64,000 nt of DNA from Angelakisella massiliensis (GCF_900104675.1 NZ_LT629944.1:1-64000), one strand, 5' to 3'; positions 43,685 to 53,248 are shown, counted from the stretch's first letter. The notes: generated by a model not told the origin, from the letters alone. Translations and numbers: made by a program.

Positions 43685-44143
43685 TTAGTAGATCGCCCAC
43701 AAGGGACCGCCTGCTGCGGCGCCCTTTCTGGCCTCATCCAGAATGATTGATATATCCCATTCCTGTTCGCTTCGTTTTTTACTGGCAGGATCGGCCACCA
43801 GGATTTTTCCTTCAGAGGTCACTCCACGCAGCACCATAAAGTGACCGCTGGATGTGAAGTGGCCTTTTGACATGAGTGCCACAATCAATTTCCCGGATGC
43901 CAAAGCATCCACCACGGCCTGCGGGTCATCGGTGCTGATGCTTTCCCATTGAAGCCCAAAGCCCTCCGCAGCCCCCGGTATCAACGAGTGATAGGACCCG
44001 TTGCCGGAACACCAATAGCCGTTCTGATACGCCCATTCTGCCATTGTGGGGGGATCAACGGTCTGGTCTGTCAGGCTGGATACCACAATCGCCATAGAGG
44101 TCGGGCCACATCCATAACCGCCGATATTAGGCGGGGTTGTTGA
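43685..44143 (-). pseudogene. C39/papain-like peptidase, 5'-truncated
   Basis: From about 44143 the frame reads as the catalytic domain of a conjugation cell-wall/C39-type peptidase: GGYGCGPTSMAIVVSSLT holds the nucleophilic Cys, and GHFTSSGHFMVLRGV the His. About 150 residues remain, ending GGPLWAIY. The N-terminal part expected of such enzymes is missing, and the upstream frame is merely the 3' end of the neighbouring gene in another frame. No good start is seen. It is a deletion product. Confidence 0.65.
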
Positions 44144-44759
44144 CCAGGTTGCACAGCCGGACAATATCCTGCTGTTGCAGAATCTCGGTCTGAATGCCGC
44201 TGTCCGAAAAATATCCGCCAAGCAGCTTGAGCTTCTGAAGCAGATCGCGCTCAACGCCATCGCTTACCCTATCCCAAATCTTGATGTAGAATTGCCGCTC
44301 CACAACCTCGCCGGAAAGAGCAAAGGCGCCCATTTCCACGATTTCCTGCTTCAGCAGTTCCTTTTGCTTCACATCGGAAGAAGAAGTGAGTGTGGCAGAC
44401 AGCTCCGACAACAGCGGAGAAATATCTACCGGGCGGGATACAGCAAGAAGCTGAAACGGGTACTGTGCGCTGGACAGGCTCACCGTAAGCTGCTTGGCAA
44501 TCAGCCGCTTTTCGTTTTTGCTGAACAGTTCTGTGCTGATCGGGTAGATCTTCAGATATGCCAGAGCCAGATTGTCACGGGTATAGAGGAAGTTCCCCCG
44601 AATATCCTTCACATTCACAAACTCATTAGCGGTGATCTGGGCCAGTTCTTCCTTGTCCTTGTTCTTCGATTTCTTGTGTTTGGCCGACAACTTCAGAAAA
44701 ATCAGCGTCCCACCGCCCAGCAGCGCACAGACGCAGATCATAATAATCGGCAAAAGCAA
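44127..44759 (-). CDS. Membrane-anchored conjugation protein (VirB4-like N-terminal pattern)
   Basis: This 210-residue protein has one N-terminal membrane segment (MLLPIIMICVCALLGGGTLI), a basic stretch and a soluble domain. Phrases such as YLKIYPISTELFSKNEKRLI and ALSGEVVERQFYIKIW resemble the start of VirB4/TraE-type or accessory transfer proteins. It ends at NNPA where it meets the truncated peptidase, so the 3' end may be a deletion junction. Function is uncertain. Confidence 0.5.
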   Translation of the reverse strand: MLLPIIMICVCALLGGGTLIFLKLSAKHKKSKNKDKEELAQITANEFVNVKDIRGNFLYTRDNLALAYLKIYPISTELFSKNEKRLIAKQLTVSLSSAQYPFQLLAVSRPVDISPLLSELSATLTSSSDVKQKELLKQEIVEMGAFALSGEVVERQFYIKIWDRVSDGVERDLLQKLKLLGGYFSDSGIQTEILQQQDIVRLCNLVNNPA

Positions 44760-44819
44760 TTTATCGACCTCGCTTTCTTTGCCACAAAAAAAGGCCCTGC
44801 TTTTCAGCAGAGCCGTGTC

Positions 44820-45191
44820 TTATAGTTCCAAATCATCCTCGTCCTCCCATTCCTCCTGTTCCTCGGCAAAGTCAAGAGAAAGGGTATCCAAGGGAAAGGA
44901 AAAGCTGTGGGCGCCAATCCGGTCAAGCTGACTGGCCTCTCGCAGTTCGTCAAAGCGGCGGCTGAGATCAGCCAAATCTTCCTCACTGGCCCGCACTGTT
45001 TCCCCTTCGCCATAGAGATAGGTTTCCACCTCTGCACGGATCGTGCTGTCTCTCGGCTGACTTGCCAGGTCATCCCGGATAACATCATCATCCAGAAGAT
45101 CCTCCGCACAGTCAGGGCATCCGGCGGCAAAGTATTCCACCAGCAGCCCATATTCCGAGGATAGCGATACCAGCGAAAACATTTTGCTCAT
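44820..45191 (-). CDS. Conserved acidic ICE protein
   Basis: This 123-residue protein (MSKMFSLVSLSSEYGLLVEY start, strongly acidic end) starts at ATG 45191, which overlaps the DUF3846 stop (ATGA), with GGAGG seven bases ahead. I do not recognise a named domain. The coupling implies co-expression with DUF3846. Confidence 0.55.
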   Translation of the reverse strand: MSKMFSLVSLSSEYGLLVEYFAAGCPDCAEDLLDDDVIRDDLASQPRDSTIRAEVETYLYGEGETVRASEEDLADLSRRFDELREASQLDRIGAHSFSFPLDTLSLDFAEEQEEWEDEDDLEL

Positions 45192-45625
45192 CGGCCTGCC
45201 TCCATATCCTCTCCGGCTCCGGTGTCCATGTCCCATCCCTTGCCGAACATGAGGTTCATAAACTCTTTCATGTCGGCGGCGGACCGTACTTCAAAGGATA
45301 CCGCTGCGGGGACCGGCTGCGGAAAATACTCCTGATACATGGCGATCTGTTCATCGGTCAAAGAAACGCCCCTTCCTTCCGGGGTATCGCCATAGAGGAA
45401 AAAAGTTCCGTGCATGGTATCCGGCCCGTACTGTCGATTCTCCGGCAGACCTGCCAGTTTCCCGGACGCATTGCAGCAGAGAACCGTTTCGCAGGGCAGA
45501 GGAATACACTCAATATCCCCGCCCACAAGTTCCTGCCGGTGTTCCAGAGAATCCTCCAGCATGGTCGTATAAGGCGCCCGCCCAGGTTCAAACACCATAA
45601 TCTGAATCATTCTGTTGTTGTTCAT
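45188..45625 (-). CDS. DUF3846-family protein
   Basis: This 145-residue protein starts MNNNRMIQIMVFEPGRAPY and has the DUF3846 pattern of a short beta-rich protein with CCNASGKLAGLPENR. Such genes are frequent in conjugative elements; function is unknown. Its first 38 bases overlap the primase-like gene in another frame. It is coupled to the acidic protein downstream. Confidence 0.7.
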   Translation of the reverse strand: MNNNRMIQIMVFEPGRAPYTTMLEDSLEHRQELVGGDIECIPLPCETVLCCNASGKLAGLPENRQYGPDTMHGTFFLYGDTPEGRGVSLTDEQIAMYQEYFPQPVPAAVSFEVRSAADMKEFMNLMFGKGWDMDTGAGEDMEAGR

Positions 45626-45960
45626 AGGCCCGCTTCATGTTGTCTGCCTTTTCAGGCAGCACCAGCGGCTCCCGTTCTTTTTTCTCATAGGGAACCACCT
45701 GCTTTACGGATGGAGAGAACTCCTTGCCGATCAGCTTGCCCACCGCTTCGGGGAAGGACAGGTTTTCTTCCCGCATGACAAAATCAATGGCGCCGCCTTT
45801 GACTCCATCATCAGGACCCGTCCATTGGAAAAAGCGATTGTTTTCGGGGAAGATGTAAAGCCCGCCGCTGTGCTTCATGTGGACAGCTTTGCGGCCTGCC
45901 TTTTCCGGCTCATATCCATAGCCACGGGCCAGGGACAGAATATCATCCGTCTGCTGTGCG
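45588..45960 (-). pseudogene. Primase-like (CHC2/DUF3991-type) N-terminal fragment
   Basis: The recognisable part begins near TDDILSLARGYGYEPEKAG and continues with GGLYIFPENNRFFQWTG and FVMREENLSFPEAVGKLIG, the N-terminal domain of ICE-type primases. It stops at 45588 before any toprim domain, and its own 5' end is lost at the junction with the ankyrin gene near 45950. Residues ahead of TDDIL in this frame are the shadow of the ankyrin gene. Confidence 0.65.
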
Positions 45961-46667
45961 ACAATGGCGCAGATCTGAATGGGACAGACCGACAGGGGCA
46001 GACCCCGCTGATCTATGCCGCCAAGTACGGTAAAAGTGAGGCGTGCCGGTTTTTGCTGGAGCTTGGAGCAGATAAAACGCTGACAGATGAGGACGGACAC
46101 AATGCGTTTGACTACGCCTCTTCAAACGGTATGCGGGACGTCATCGTTCTGCTGGAGGACCAGCAGAGACAGACGGATCACGCAGGAAATACTGCGCTGC
46201 ATCAGGCCTGCCATCAGAATCAAAGCGAGGTGGCCGAAGCGCTGATCCGCGCAGGCCAGACAGATCTGGATGCTCCCAACGATTGGGGAGAAACTCCTCT
46301 GCTGATTGCGTGCGAGAATCAGAACGTTTATCTGGTGGAGATGCTGCTGAAGGCGGGAGCGGATCCCAACCGGAAACTGCGGGATGGTTTCTCTCCCTTG
46401 CACTATGCGGCATCTGGAGGGAACTATCCTATTGCCAAAGCGCTGCTGATGGGCGGCGCGGACAGCAATCTGCGAAATCTGGATGGCGAGACGCCGCTGA
46501 TTCTGGCTGCCTGTGAGGGACACAATGACATGACCGCTCTGCTGATTGAAAACGGCGCGGATGTCAACCTGACGGATAACCTGCAGCATAGCGCGCTGTA
46601 TTACGCTACTGAAAACGGCTTTACCGAGATTGTGGAGCAGCTTTTAATGGCTGGTGCGGAAGGGTAA
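45945..46667 (+). pseudogene. Ankyrin-repeat protein, 5'-truncated
   Basis: From about NIIRLLCDNGADLN on, the frame contains seven ankyrin repeats (GQTPLIYAAKYG, GNTALHQACHQN, GETPLLIACENQ, GFSPLHYAASGG, GETPLILAACEG, HSALYYATENG). About 240 residues remain. The upstream part of the same frame is antisense to the primase fragment, so the true start was lost when the mobile block joined here. It is the first gene of the chromosomal side. Ankyrin proteins mediate protein contacts; the partner is unknown. Confidence 0.8.
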
Positions 46668-47212
46668 CATCAGAAAATTCCGCCATAATGGATTTATGGT
46701 TCCTTTGTAGATTGGGCCATATTGATACATCCCTGGCCAGAGCCGGAAAAATTTTCGCTTCAGTGTACAGACAAAGCGTCATGAGGAGAATAACCCCATG
46801 GCGCTTTGATTTTTTATGGTCTTTCCAAGCATTTTGCCCTGCTGATTGACTGCACTTCTCCAAGGGGAGTACATCTGCTGCCTCCCTTTTTCTGAGGCCA
46901 TGGAGTGACAGACCATTATATCCAAATTCGCAGCCACCGGCACACCCAAACGAAAACAGGAGCGGCACCGCTGACGCTGTGCCGCTCCTGCTGAAATCCA
47001 ATATTTCCGCACCACTGGCTTTTTATATTGTCTGCATAGCCTGGGGCAGCTCACAAATTCACTGCGCAGAGAATATTTATTTTCTCAAACGCAATTTTCA
47101 TTCCTGTAACAGTCATTCAAGCGCAATCGCTGTTGGGGTAAACTTACTGCAACCATCAGCCGCCCAGTTATTCCGTGTCTGTTTTAATTTCCAAACAAAA
47201 TCACTTTTGCCG
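46668..47212. other. Intergenic gap with murC-side hairpin
   Basis: About 545 bases with no gene. A perfect 12-bp stem (CAGGAGCGGCAC and GTGCCGCTCCTG, 46957-46990) followed on the minus strand by TTTTCG could terminate murC transcripts. Confidence 0.45.
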
Positions 47213-48613
47213 TCAGCGAACCACTTCTGCCTGCTCCTGATCCTTCAGCCGCCCCATATGCAGCATCATCCTGGCACACTTATAAATGTCGCCGCAGCCC
47301 ATAGTCAGTACCAAATCCCCCGGCTGGACCCGGCTCATGACATATTCGGCCACTTCCTCAAAGGTATCCCTCCAGGCGCAGCCAGGGATTTTTTCTCCCA
47401 AATCGCTGGAATGGATATTATAAGTGTTTACTTCCCGGCTGCCCATAATGCTGCTGAGCACTACATGATCCGCCAGAGACAGGGCTTTGACGAAATCATC
47501 CAGCAGCAAATAGGTGCGGGAAAAGGTGAAGGGCTGAAATACCGCCCACACCTGCCGGTACCCCAGATTCATAGCGGCTTTGAGGGTAGCGGTCAATTCA
47601 GCTGGATGGTGGCCGTAATCGTCGGCGATGGTCACCCCATCCACCCGGCCAACCAGCTCAAAACGACGTCCCGCGCCATGGAAGCTCTCCATCGCCCGGG
47701 CGATCTCATCCGGCGCCACTCCCTGCATCCAGGCTTCCGCTGCGGCAGCCACAGCGTTGAGAATGTTGTGATCTCCCGGAATATGAAGGGTCAGGCGGGT
47801 CAGCTTCTCTCCCCGATGCATCAGATCAAAGGAACAGGTAAATCCATCCTGACGGACCACATCGGCAGGATAAAAATCACGTTCCGGGCTCATGCCAAAG
47901 GTGTATTTCTCCTTTTCCACCGGCTCCATAGCGGTACAGGTGTTGGCGTCATCCCCATTATACAGCACCCGGCCAGCCATGTTGGCAAAAGCGGTGTAGC
48001 TTTTCATAGCGTTCTCCACCGTGCCGAAATACTCCATATGGTCGTTGTCAATATTCAGGATAATGGCCACGTCCGGGCAGGTACGGAGAAAATGATCCTG
48101 AAATTCACAGGCCTCATACACAAACAAATCTGTCTTTCCCGCTCTGCCGTAGCCGCCGATGGTGGACAGCTTGCCTCCGATAACCGCGGAAGGATCCTTC
48201 CCGGCCAAATACAGAATATGGGTAAGTATGGAGGTAACGGTGGTCTTTCCATGGGTACCGGTGATGCCCACAGCATTTTGATACCGGCTGGAGACCGCGC
48301 CCAATACCTCCGCCCGCTCCAGCATGGGGATTCCCATCTTACGGGCAGCCGCCAGCTCCGGATTATCCGCCAGGATGGCCGCTGTATACATCACCATATC
48401 CGCTCCGGCCAGATTCTCGGGGCTGTGCCCCAGATGGATCTGCAGCCCCATCTGACGTTCCAGATTGAGAATATCACTTTCGTTGTTATCACTGCCGGAG
48501 ATCTCATATCCCTGGCTGTGAAGGATCTGCACCAGAGGAAACATACCGGAGCCTCCAATTCCAATGCAATGGATATGGCGAACTCCCTGAGGCAGCTTGA
48601 TTTCTTTTTTCAT
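47213..48613 (-). CDS. murC: UDP-N-acetylmuramate-L-alanine ligase
   Basis: This 466-residue MurC ligates L-alanine to UDP-MurNAc in the cytoplasm, the first step of the peptidoglycan stem peptide. HCIGIGGSGMFPLVQIL near residue 15 is the Rossmann domain, GITGTHGKTTVTSIL near 108 the ATP P-loop, and NIDNDHMEYFG the central motif. DDYGHHPAELTATL marks the substrate site. It is divergent from spoVG. Confidence 0.95.
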   Translation of the reverse strand: MKKEIKLPQGVRHIHCIGIGGSGMFPLVQILHSQGYEISGSDNNESDILNLERQMGLQIHLGHSPENLAGADMVMYTAAILADNPELAAARKMGIPMLERAEVLGAVSSRYQNAVGITGTHGKTTVTSILTHILYLAGKDPSAVIGGKLSTIGGYGRAGKTDLFVYEACEFQDHFLRTCPDVAIILNIDNDHMEYFGTVENAMKSYTAFANMAGRVLYNGDDANTCTAMEPVEKEKYTFGMSPERDFYPADVVRQDGFTCSFDLMHRGEKLTRLTLHIPGDHNILNAVAAAAEAWMQGVAPDEIARAMESFHGAGRRFELVGRVDGVTIADDYGHHPAELTATLKAAMNLGYRQVWAVFQPFTFSRTYLLLDDFVKALSLADHVVLSSIMGSREVNTYNIHSSDLGEKIPGCAWRDTFEEVAEYVMSRVQPGDLVLTMGCGDIYKCARMMLHMGRLKDQEQAEVVR

Positions 48614-48871
48614 CTCTCGCCCACACTCCCTGCCGGTCTCTCCCGGCCGTCGCTTTTCTATGTTCCGTCATCCCGCTTTTGACGGAGGAGACTGAGTTCC
48701 TCCCTTGGGATAGTATAAGAACGCTTTCGGGGATATTATACCCCGAAGCGGGGTTTTTGACAACGAAAAGGAAAGAACCGGAAAATATTTTTCTTCTCTC
48801 CAGTCTCCACCGGTATAAGAAACATTCCTTGGACCATACTTTTTGTGACAAAACAAGGGAGGCTTTTGAGT

Positions 48872-49168
48872 ATGAATGTTACTGAAATCCGCATCCGAAA
48901 ATTGTATGACGATCCCCGCCTCAAGGCTCTGGTATCGGTGACCATTGACCGGGATCTGGCTGTACATGATATCAAGGTGATCCAGGGCCCGGAACGCCTG
49001 TTTGTGGCCATGCCCAGCAGACGGGATGAAAACGGCGCCTTCCGGGATATCGCCCATCCCATTACCCCTGCCGCCCGAAAGATACTGGAGGGGGAAATAC
49101 TGGCCGGCTACCAGCAGGCGCTGGAGGAAGCGGGAATAGCTCCATGCCAGCAGCAGTCTTCGGATTAA
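48872..49168 (+). CDS. spoVG: SpoVG RNA/DNA-binding regulator
   Basis: This 98-residue SpoVG has MNVTEIRIRKL at the start and FVAMPSRRDENGAFRDIAHP, both family hallmarks. SpoVG binds nucleic acid and influences division, sporulation and virulence in Firmicutes. The ATG at 48872 is preceded by AGGGAGG; the upstream in-frame ATG is not supported. Confidence 0.95.
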   Translation: MNVTEIRIRKLYDDPRLKALVSVTIDRDLAVHDIKVIQGPERLFVAMPSRRDENGAFRDIAHPITPAARKILEGEILAGYQQALEEAGIAPCQQQSSD

Positions 49169-49230
49169 GACTGCCAGCGTTTCCGTCTGAAAGGCCCTTC
49201 ACCTGTTTTCTGCACAAGCAGAATAAATAT

Positions 49231-49249
49231 CCCCCCGCAAAGCGGGGGG
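49231..49249 (+). terminator. spoVG terminator
   Basis: CCCCCCGC and GCGGGGGG around an AAA loop, 62 bases after the spoVG stop, followed by a short T-rich stretch. Confidence 0.7.
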
Positions 49250-49264
49250 TATTTCCGTTTCGGG

Positions 49265-49930
49265 CATAGCCCTAATACTACAGGCAACGCACAAGTGCGT
49301 TTTTTATTGGCCTGCCAGCCACGCATAGGATTACTTGCTACCCGTAAACGGGTCTCTGGGATCGTAAAGACTTATTTGATCACTTTCTCGATCCATCTTT
49401 AATTGGTTCTCGATATACTCTTTTATTGCTTTTGTATTCTTTCCTACTGTGTCCACGTAATATCCTTTGCACCAAAATTCACGGTTCCGATATGCAAACT
49501 TCATATTCCCAAACTTTTGAAATATCATTAAACTGCTTTTTCCCTTGAGGTATCCCATAAATCCCGATACACTCATTTTTGGGGGGATACTTAGAAGCAG
49601 ATGGATGTGATCTGGACATACTTCTCCCTCTATAATCTCAACCCCCTTCCATTGACACAGTGTTCTGATGATATCTCTTATTGCTGCTCTTTTTTCGTTA
49701 TAGAATACTTTTCTTCTATACTTTGGCGCAAATACCACATGATATTTACAATTCCACTTCGTATGTGCTAGACTGTTTGTGACGTTATTTTGCTCTGGCA
49801 TTTTAATGTCCTCCTAATGTGTTTTTCAGCGTAACTGGCAGGTCACGTTTTTACTTTAACACATTAGGAGTTTTTTTATCTTTTTCACCGCTTAAGCTCT
49901 TTTGAACCACGCGACTATCGCGTGGTTTTC
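49265..49930 (-). mobile_element. IS200-type insertion sequence
   Basis: A single tnpA with hairpins at both sides: AACGCAC/GTGCGTT (49286-49301) and AACCACGCG/CGCGTGGTT (49905-49927). A 13-bp dyad (49811-49870) sequesters the tnpA ribosome site. No tnpB. The limits are approximate. Confidence 0.7.
49331..49801 (-). CDS. tnpA: IS200/IS605-family TnpA transposase
   Basis: This 156-residue Y1 transposase has KYHVVFAPKYRRKVF at the start, PDHIHLLLSIPPK (HUH-type His-x-His) and GYYVDTVGKN with the catalytic Tyr. It works on single-stranded DNA hairpin ends. AGGAGG ahead of the ATG is contained in one arm of a perfect 13-bp dyad, matching the known translational repression of IS200 tnpA. Confidence 0.93.
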   Translation of the reverse strand: MPEQNNVTNSLAHTKWNCKYHVVFAPKYRRKVFYNEKRAAIRDIIRTLCQWKGVEIIEGEVCPDHIHLLLSIPPKMSVSGFMGYLKGKSSLMIFQKFGNMKFAYRNREFWCKGYYVDTVGKNTKAIKEYIENQLKMDRESDQISLYDPRDPFTGSK

Positions 49931-50027
49931 TTTACACAACAAAAGCTGAGCGTTCGCAGGCCAAAAGGTACGAGCGCTCAGCTTTTTTTGTGCCGGTGAA
50001 ATCGTCCGGTGCGGGATACGATAGCGC

Positions 50028-50705
50028 TTAAAAGGAGAAGCTGATTGGTTTGAGCTCTTTGGCAAAGGCGTTTTTTCGTGGGTTCACAGTCACCCTGCGG
50101 CTGCTCAGGCGGATTTCCCCCAGGGAGGAAAGGTCCCTGGTTCCGGGCAGATTCTGACGCAGCAGCTCCCGGCCCTCCAAATCTGTCACCATCAGCAGCG
50201 GCCAATAGCTTCCGTTGTCCAGGTACCGCAGAAAAAGGGTCGCCTGGGCTTTCGTTCCCTTTTTGACCTTGAAGCGCATAAGCATTTCCGGCCCTTTCAC
50301 CGCTGCTTCCTCTGCAGCCTTTTGGACCATAGCGGCAAGGGCTTCCCCGGGAGCGAAAAAGGTGATCAGCACCTCCGTCAGCGCTGCGGACAAAAATACT
50401 GCTGTCTCCTCCTCTTCCAGGCGGCAAAACAGTCCTTGGTCAACCCCCACATCATAATAGCGGTACCAGCTTCTCTCGTTCGTCTTTCGTTCAGCTGGAG
50501 CCGATGTTCCCGCCATCAGACAGGGGGTGAAGTTCAGATAAAGATGATCAAAATCCCCCAGAGAAAACCCCTGTTCCCGCAGCTTCATCGCGGTGCGATG
50601 GGCCATGAGGCTGGCTTTACGGTTGTCCAGGTGCCAGGGCAGGCTGTTGCCGTCTTTGTTGGGTACATCGCTTTTATAAAGACGGATATCACTGATTTTT
50701 TTCAT
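50028..50705 (-). CDS. Unknown protein coupled to DUF3267-like zincin
   Basis: This 225-residue soluble protein starts MKKISDIRLYKSDVPNKDG. It has no signal peptide or membrane segment. I recognise no family. Its ATG overlaps the stop of the putative metalloprotease gene (ATGA), so the two are made together. The longer frame upstream is the shadow of that gene. Confidence 0.6.
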   Translation of the reverse strand: MKKISDIRLYKSDVPNKDGNSLPWHLDNRKASLMAHRTAMKLREQGFSLGDFDHLYLNFTPCLMAGTSAPAERKTNERSWYRYYDVGVDQGLFCRLEEEETAVFLSAALTEVLITFFAPGEALAAMVQKAAEEAAVKGPEMLMRFKVKKGTKAQATLFLRYLDNGSYWPLLMVTDLEGRELLRQNLPGTRDLSSLGEIRLSSRRVTVNPRKNAFAKELKPISFSF

Positions 50706-51307
50706 CCGTTGCCTCCGCTTTCCGGCATAAACCAATAGGAATGGAACCCCGACAGCTGCACCATCGCCCCCGGCGGAACCTGCGTGAAGGTATGGTGAAT
50801 GTTCAGCAGATCGCCGCAGCCCAATTGCAGCGACATTCCTCCCAAAGTATACAGCAGCTCCCACCTTCCCGGCGGCAGCAGCATCCACACTCCCAGAGGC
50901 AGTAAGCCAAACAACAGCGTCGGAGCGGCAGACAGCCATAAAAAGCGCCGGCGGGAAACGGGACAGGTGGAAATCACAAAAAACATTCCCTGACGAATGG
51001 CCTGAAAGCACTCCACCTCCGCCTTCCGCGGAAAGAAAAGACCGTGAATCAGTTCATGGGGGATCGCCAGCGCCAGCGACAACAGTATTCCCAAAAGGGA
51101 ACAGGAAAAGGCCCATTGCCGCCACAGCAGGCATTTCAGCGCCCCCAACGCCAGCCACAGCACCAGCATCCAAAGACTATCGGGCACAGCGGCTTTTGCC
51201 AGCTGCTCCGGTGTATCCGGCTCCTGATACTGCACCGCCCCTTCCGGCAGCACTCCCAAAGGCAGCTGATGGGGACCGGTATATTTTCCTCGCCAGATGA
51301 ATTTCAT
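50702..51307 (-). CDS. DUF3267-like putative zinc metalloprotease
   Basis: This 201-residue membrane protein has IPHELIHGLFF (HExxH) in the middle, at the edge of a hydrophobic helix, and about four membrane segments. The C-terminal half has CGDLLNIHHTFTQVPPGA. This matches the DUF3267 putative zincin pattern. The start at 51307 (MKFIWRGKY) is preferred over a 15-residue longer frame. It is coupled to the unknown gene downstream. Confidence 0.7.
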   Translation of the reverse strand: MKFIWRGKYTGPHQLPLGVLPEGAVQYQEPDTPEQLAKAAVPDSLWMLVLWLALGALKCLLWRQWAFSCSLLGILLSLALAIPHELIHGLFFPRKAEVECFQAIRQGMFFVISTCPVSRRRFLWLSAAPTLLFGLLPLGVWMLLPPGRWELLYTLGGMSLQLGCGDLLNIHHTFTQVPPGAMVQLSGFHSYWFMPESGGNG

Positions 51308-51400
51308 TCCCGCTTCCCCTTTCAGCCGTATGCGCTCATATGAACCATTCACTGCTGCTTATCAATGGGCATCCATCCGCAGCTGCCCTTTTTTCTGCGC

Positions 51401-52672
51401 TCAATCAGCCTTGACGTTAATATACTCCGCCTTCAGTTTGGAATAAACAATGATCTGCTCTCCATAAAGGCTGAAGTTACCGGAAAGCATATAGCTGATC
51501 GCGCAGGCCAACAGGAAGAACAAAAAGGAGCTGTTGCCCACATAGGATACGCTGCCCGCAAACAATTCCAGCCCCAGCAGCAGGGAGGTGACAGGACAGT
51601 TGGTTACACCGCAGAACAGCGCGGTCAGGCCGATGGCCGCCCCGAAAGCCGGGTCCAGTCCCAGCAGGGGAGCGACGGCACAGCCAAAAGTAGCCCCCAC
51701 AAAAAAGGTGGGAACGATCTCTCCACCCTTAAAGCCGCTGCTCAAGGTGATGGCTGTAAAAATCAGCTTGAGAACAAAAGCCCAGGGGACCACAGTGCCC
51801 GAGGCCGCCTGAATAATGACATTCATTCCCGCGCCGTTGTAATCTCTTGTACCGCACAGCAGCGTCAGCAGTATGATCATGCAGCCGCCGGCGGCCGCCC
51901 GAACCATCGTATTGGGAAAAAACCGCTTCATCCATCCGGCGGTATGGTGCATGGTGGAACAGAACAAAATAGAGAGCAAACCGCACAATAACCCCAAGAC
52001 TCCCACTTGAAGCATTGTCACCAGGGATATTTCCGGTGCGCCTGCATAGGGCAAGGCCGTGGGCTCCACACCCAGCACCCCCGCCAGAAGATAGCCGGTC
52101 AAGGCCGCTATGGTGCAGGGCACAATGGCAGCGTAATACATCACCCCGACGCTTACCATCTCCAGGGAAAAGAAAGCCGCAGCGGCAGGGGTTCCAAACA
52201 GCGCCGCAAACGCCGCGCTCATGCCACACATCACCAATACCCGCTGGTCCTTTTCATCCAGTTTCAGCAGCCCGCCCCCCACACTGGCGATACATCCTCC
52301 CAGCTGGAGAGCGGCGCCCTCCCGTCCGGCAGAGCCGCCAAACAGGTGGGTCAAAGCAGTTGAAACAAAAATCAGCGGACCTGTGGCGGGGGGAACCGGC
52401 TCATTGCTCCGCACAGCGGTAATAACCATATTGGTACCACGGTCCCGGTCTTTACCGATAACATGGTACAGCCAGGCGATCAGAACTCCCGCAAAAGGCA
52501 GCCCCCACAACACAGCCGGATGACTTTCCCTGAATTCTCCACACCACTCCAGCAGGCTGTGGAATACGACCCCTACTCCTCCGGCTACCAGGCCGGTGAG
52601 AACGGCCAGCAGCAGCCATTTTAAAAAAATCAAAAAAGCATGATACCATTTTTTTGCATTTTGCAGGATCAT
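51401..52672 (-). CDS. ClC-type chloride channel/antiporter
   Basis: This 423-residue ClC protein has the selectivity motif GSAGREGAALQLGG near residue 112 and GGEIVPTFFVGATFG near 318, with about ten hydrophobic helices. It probably exchanges chloride (or fluoride) for protons across the membrane. The gating glutamate of GREGA is present, fitting an antiporter. Confidence 0.9.
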   Translation of the reverse strand: MILQNAKKWYHAFLIFLKWLLLAVLTGLVAGGVGVVFHSLLEWCGEFRESHPAVLWGLPFAGVLIAWLYHVIGKDRDRGTNMVITAVRSNEPVPPATGPLIFVSTALTHLFGGSAGREGAALQLGGCIASVGGGLLKLDEKDQRVLVMCGMSAAFAALFGTPAAAAFFSLEMVSVGVMYYAAIVPCTIAALTGYLLAGVLGVEPTALPYAGAPEISLVTMLQVGVLGLLCGLLSILFCSTMHHTAGWMKRFFPNTMVRAAAGGCMIILLTLLCGTRDYNGAGMNVIIQAASGTVVPWAFVLKLIFTAITLSSGFKGGEIVPTFFVGATFGCAVAPLLGLDPAFGAAIGLTALFCGVTNCPVTSLLLGLELFAGSVSYVGNSSFLFFLLACAISYMLSGNFSLYGEQIIVYSKLKAEYINVKAD

Positions 52673-53248
52673 TGTCTTTCTCCCACCACAACTCTCTTTG
52701 TGATTTGTTTGTAAGGGACCTTTTCTGCCAGACGGTTTTCACAATCTCATCCGCTATTGAAATTTTGCCGGGGCAGGCAGCGTTTTTCCCTTTTGACAGT
52801 CTCTTCTCCGTTTTCAGGTAATGCTTGCATTTGGATATAAACGGTGCATCCGCCAAACAATAACGATGCTTTGAGAACAAACCTGAACATATGATTTGAA
52901 CGGATTCATCCTTTCCAGAATGAAAATCGGTTCCCCGAACACATTATCCTGAACAAAAGTATCTGGGATGTCCGTCTTTTCACCATTATACCATATTCTT
53001 GTCTCCGAAGGATGCCCCTGCCGCCTTTTTTCCCAAAAAATTGTCACTCCTTTTGGGCAGTCTTTCTCAAAACTCCCCTTTGATGGAAAATTTCTTTCAG
53101 CCTTTTATAAAGCGGATCCTGCAAGCCTTTTGGGGAACGGCTATTGTCACCATTTCTGTTCCAGACGGGAAACTTCCCCTGTGGGTCAGACCATGTTATA
53201 AAAAGACCGGAAAGAGGCCCTTATTTTACCCCTCTCCGGTCGGTCCGC
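52673..53248. other. Intergenic gap without recognisable gene
   Basis: About 575 bases. Several short open frames lack ribosome sites or motifs. I see nothing more to support here. Confidence 0.3.

Noticed and set aside
45615-45940. N-terminal 105 codons ahead of the ankyrin repeats as part of the protein
   Set aside because: This stretch is exactly antisense to the primase fragment and shows no repeat pattern.
46979-48682. 567-codon plus-strand open frame
   Set aside because: It is antisense to murC, whose motifs are unmistakable; the frame is a by-product of GC-rich codon use.
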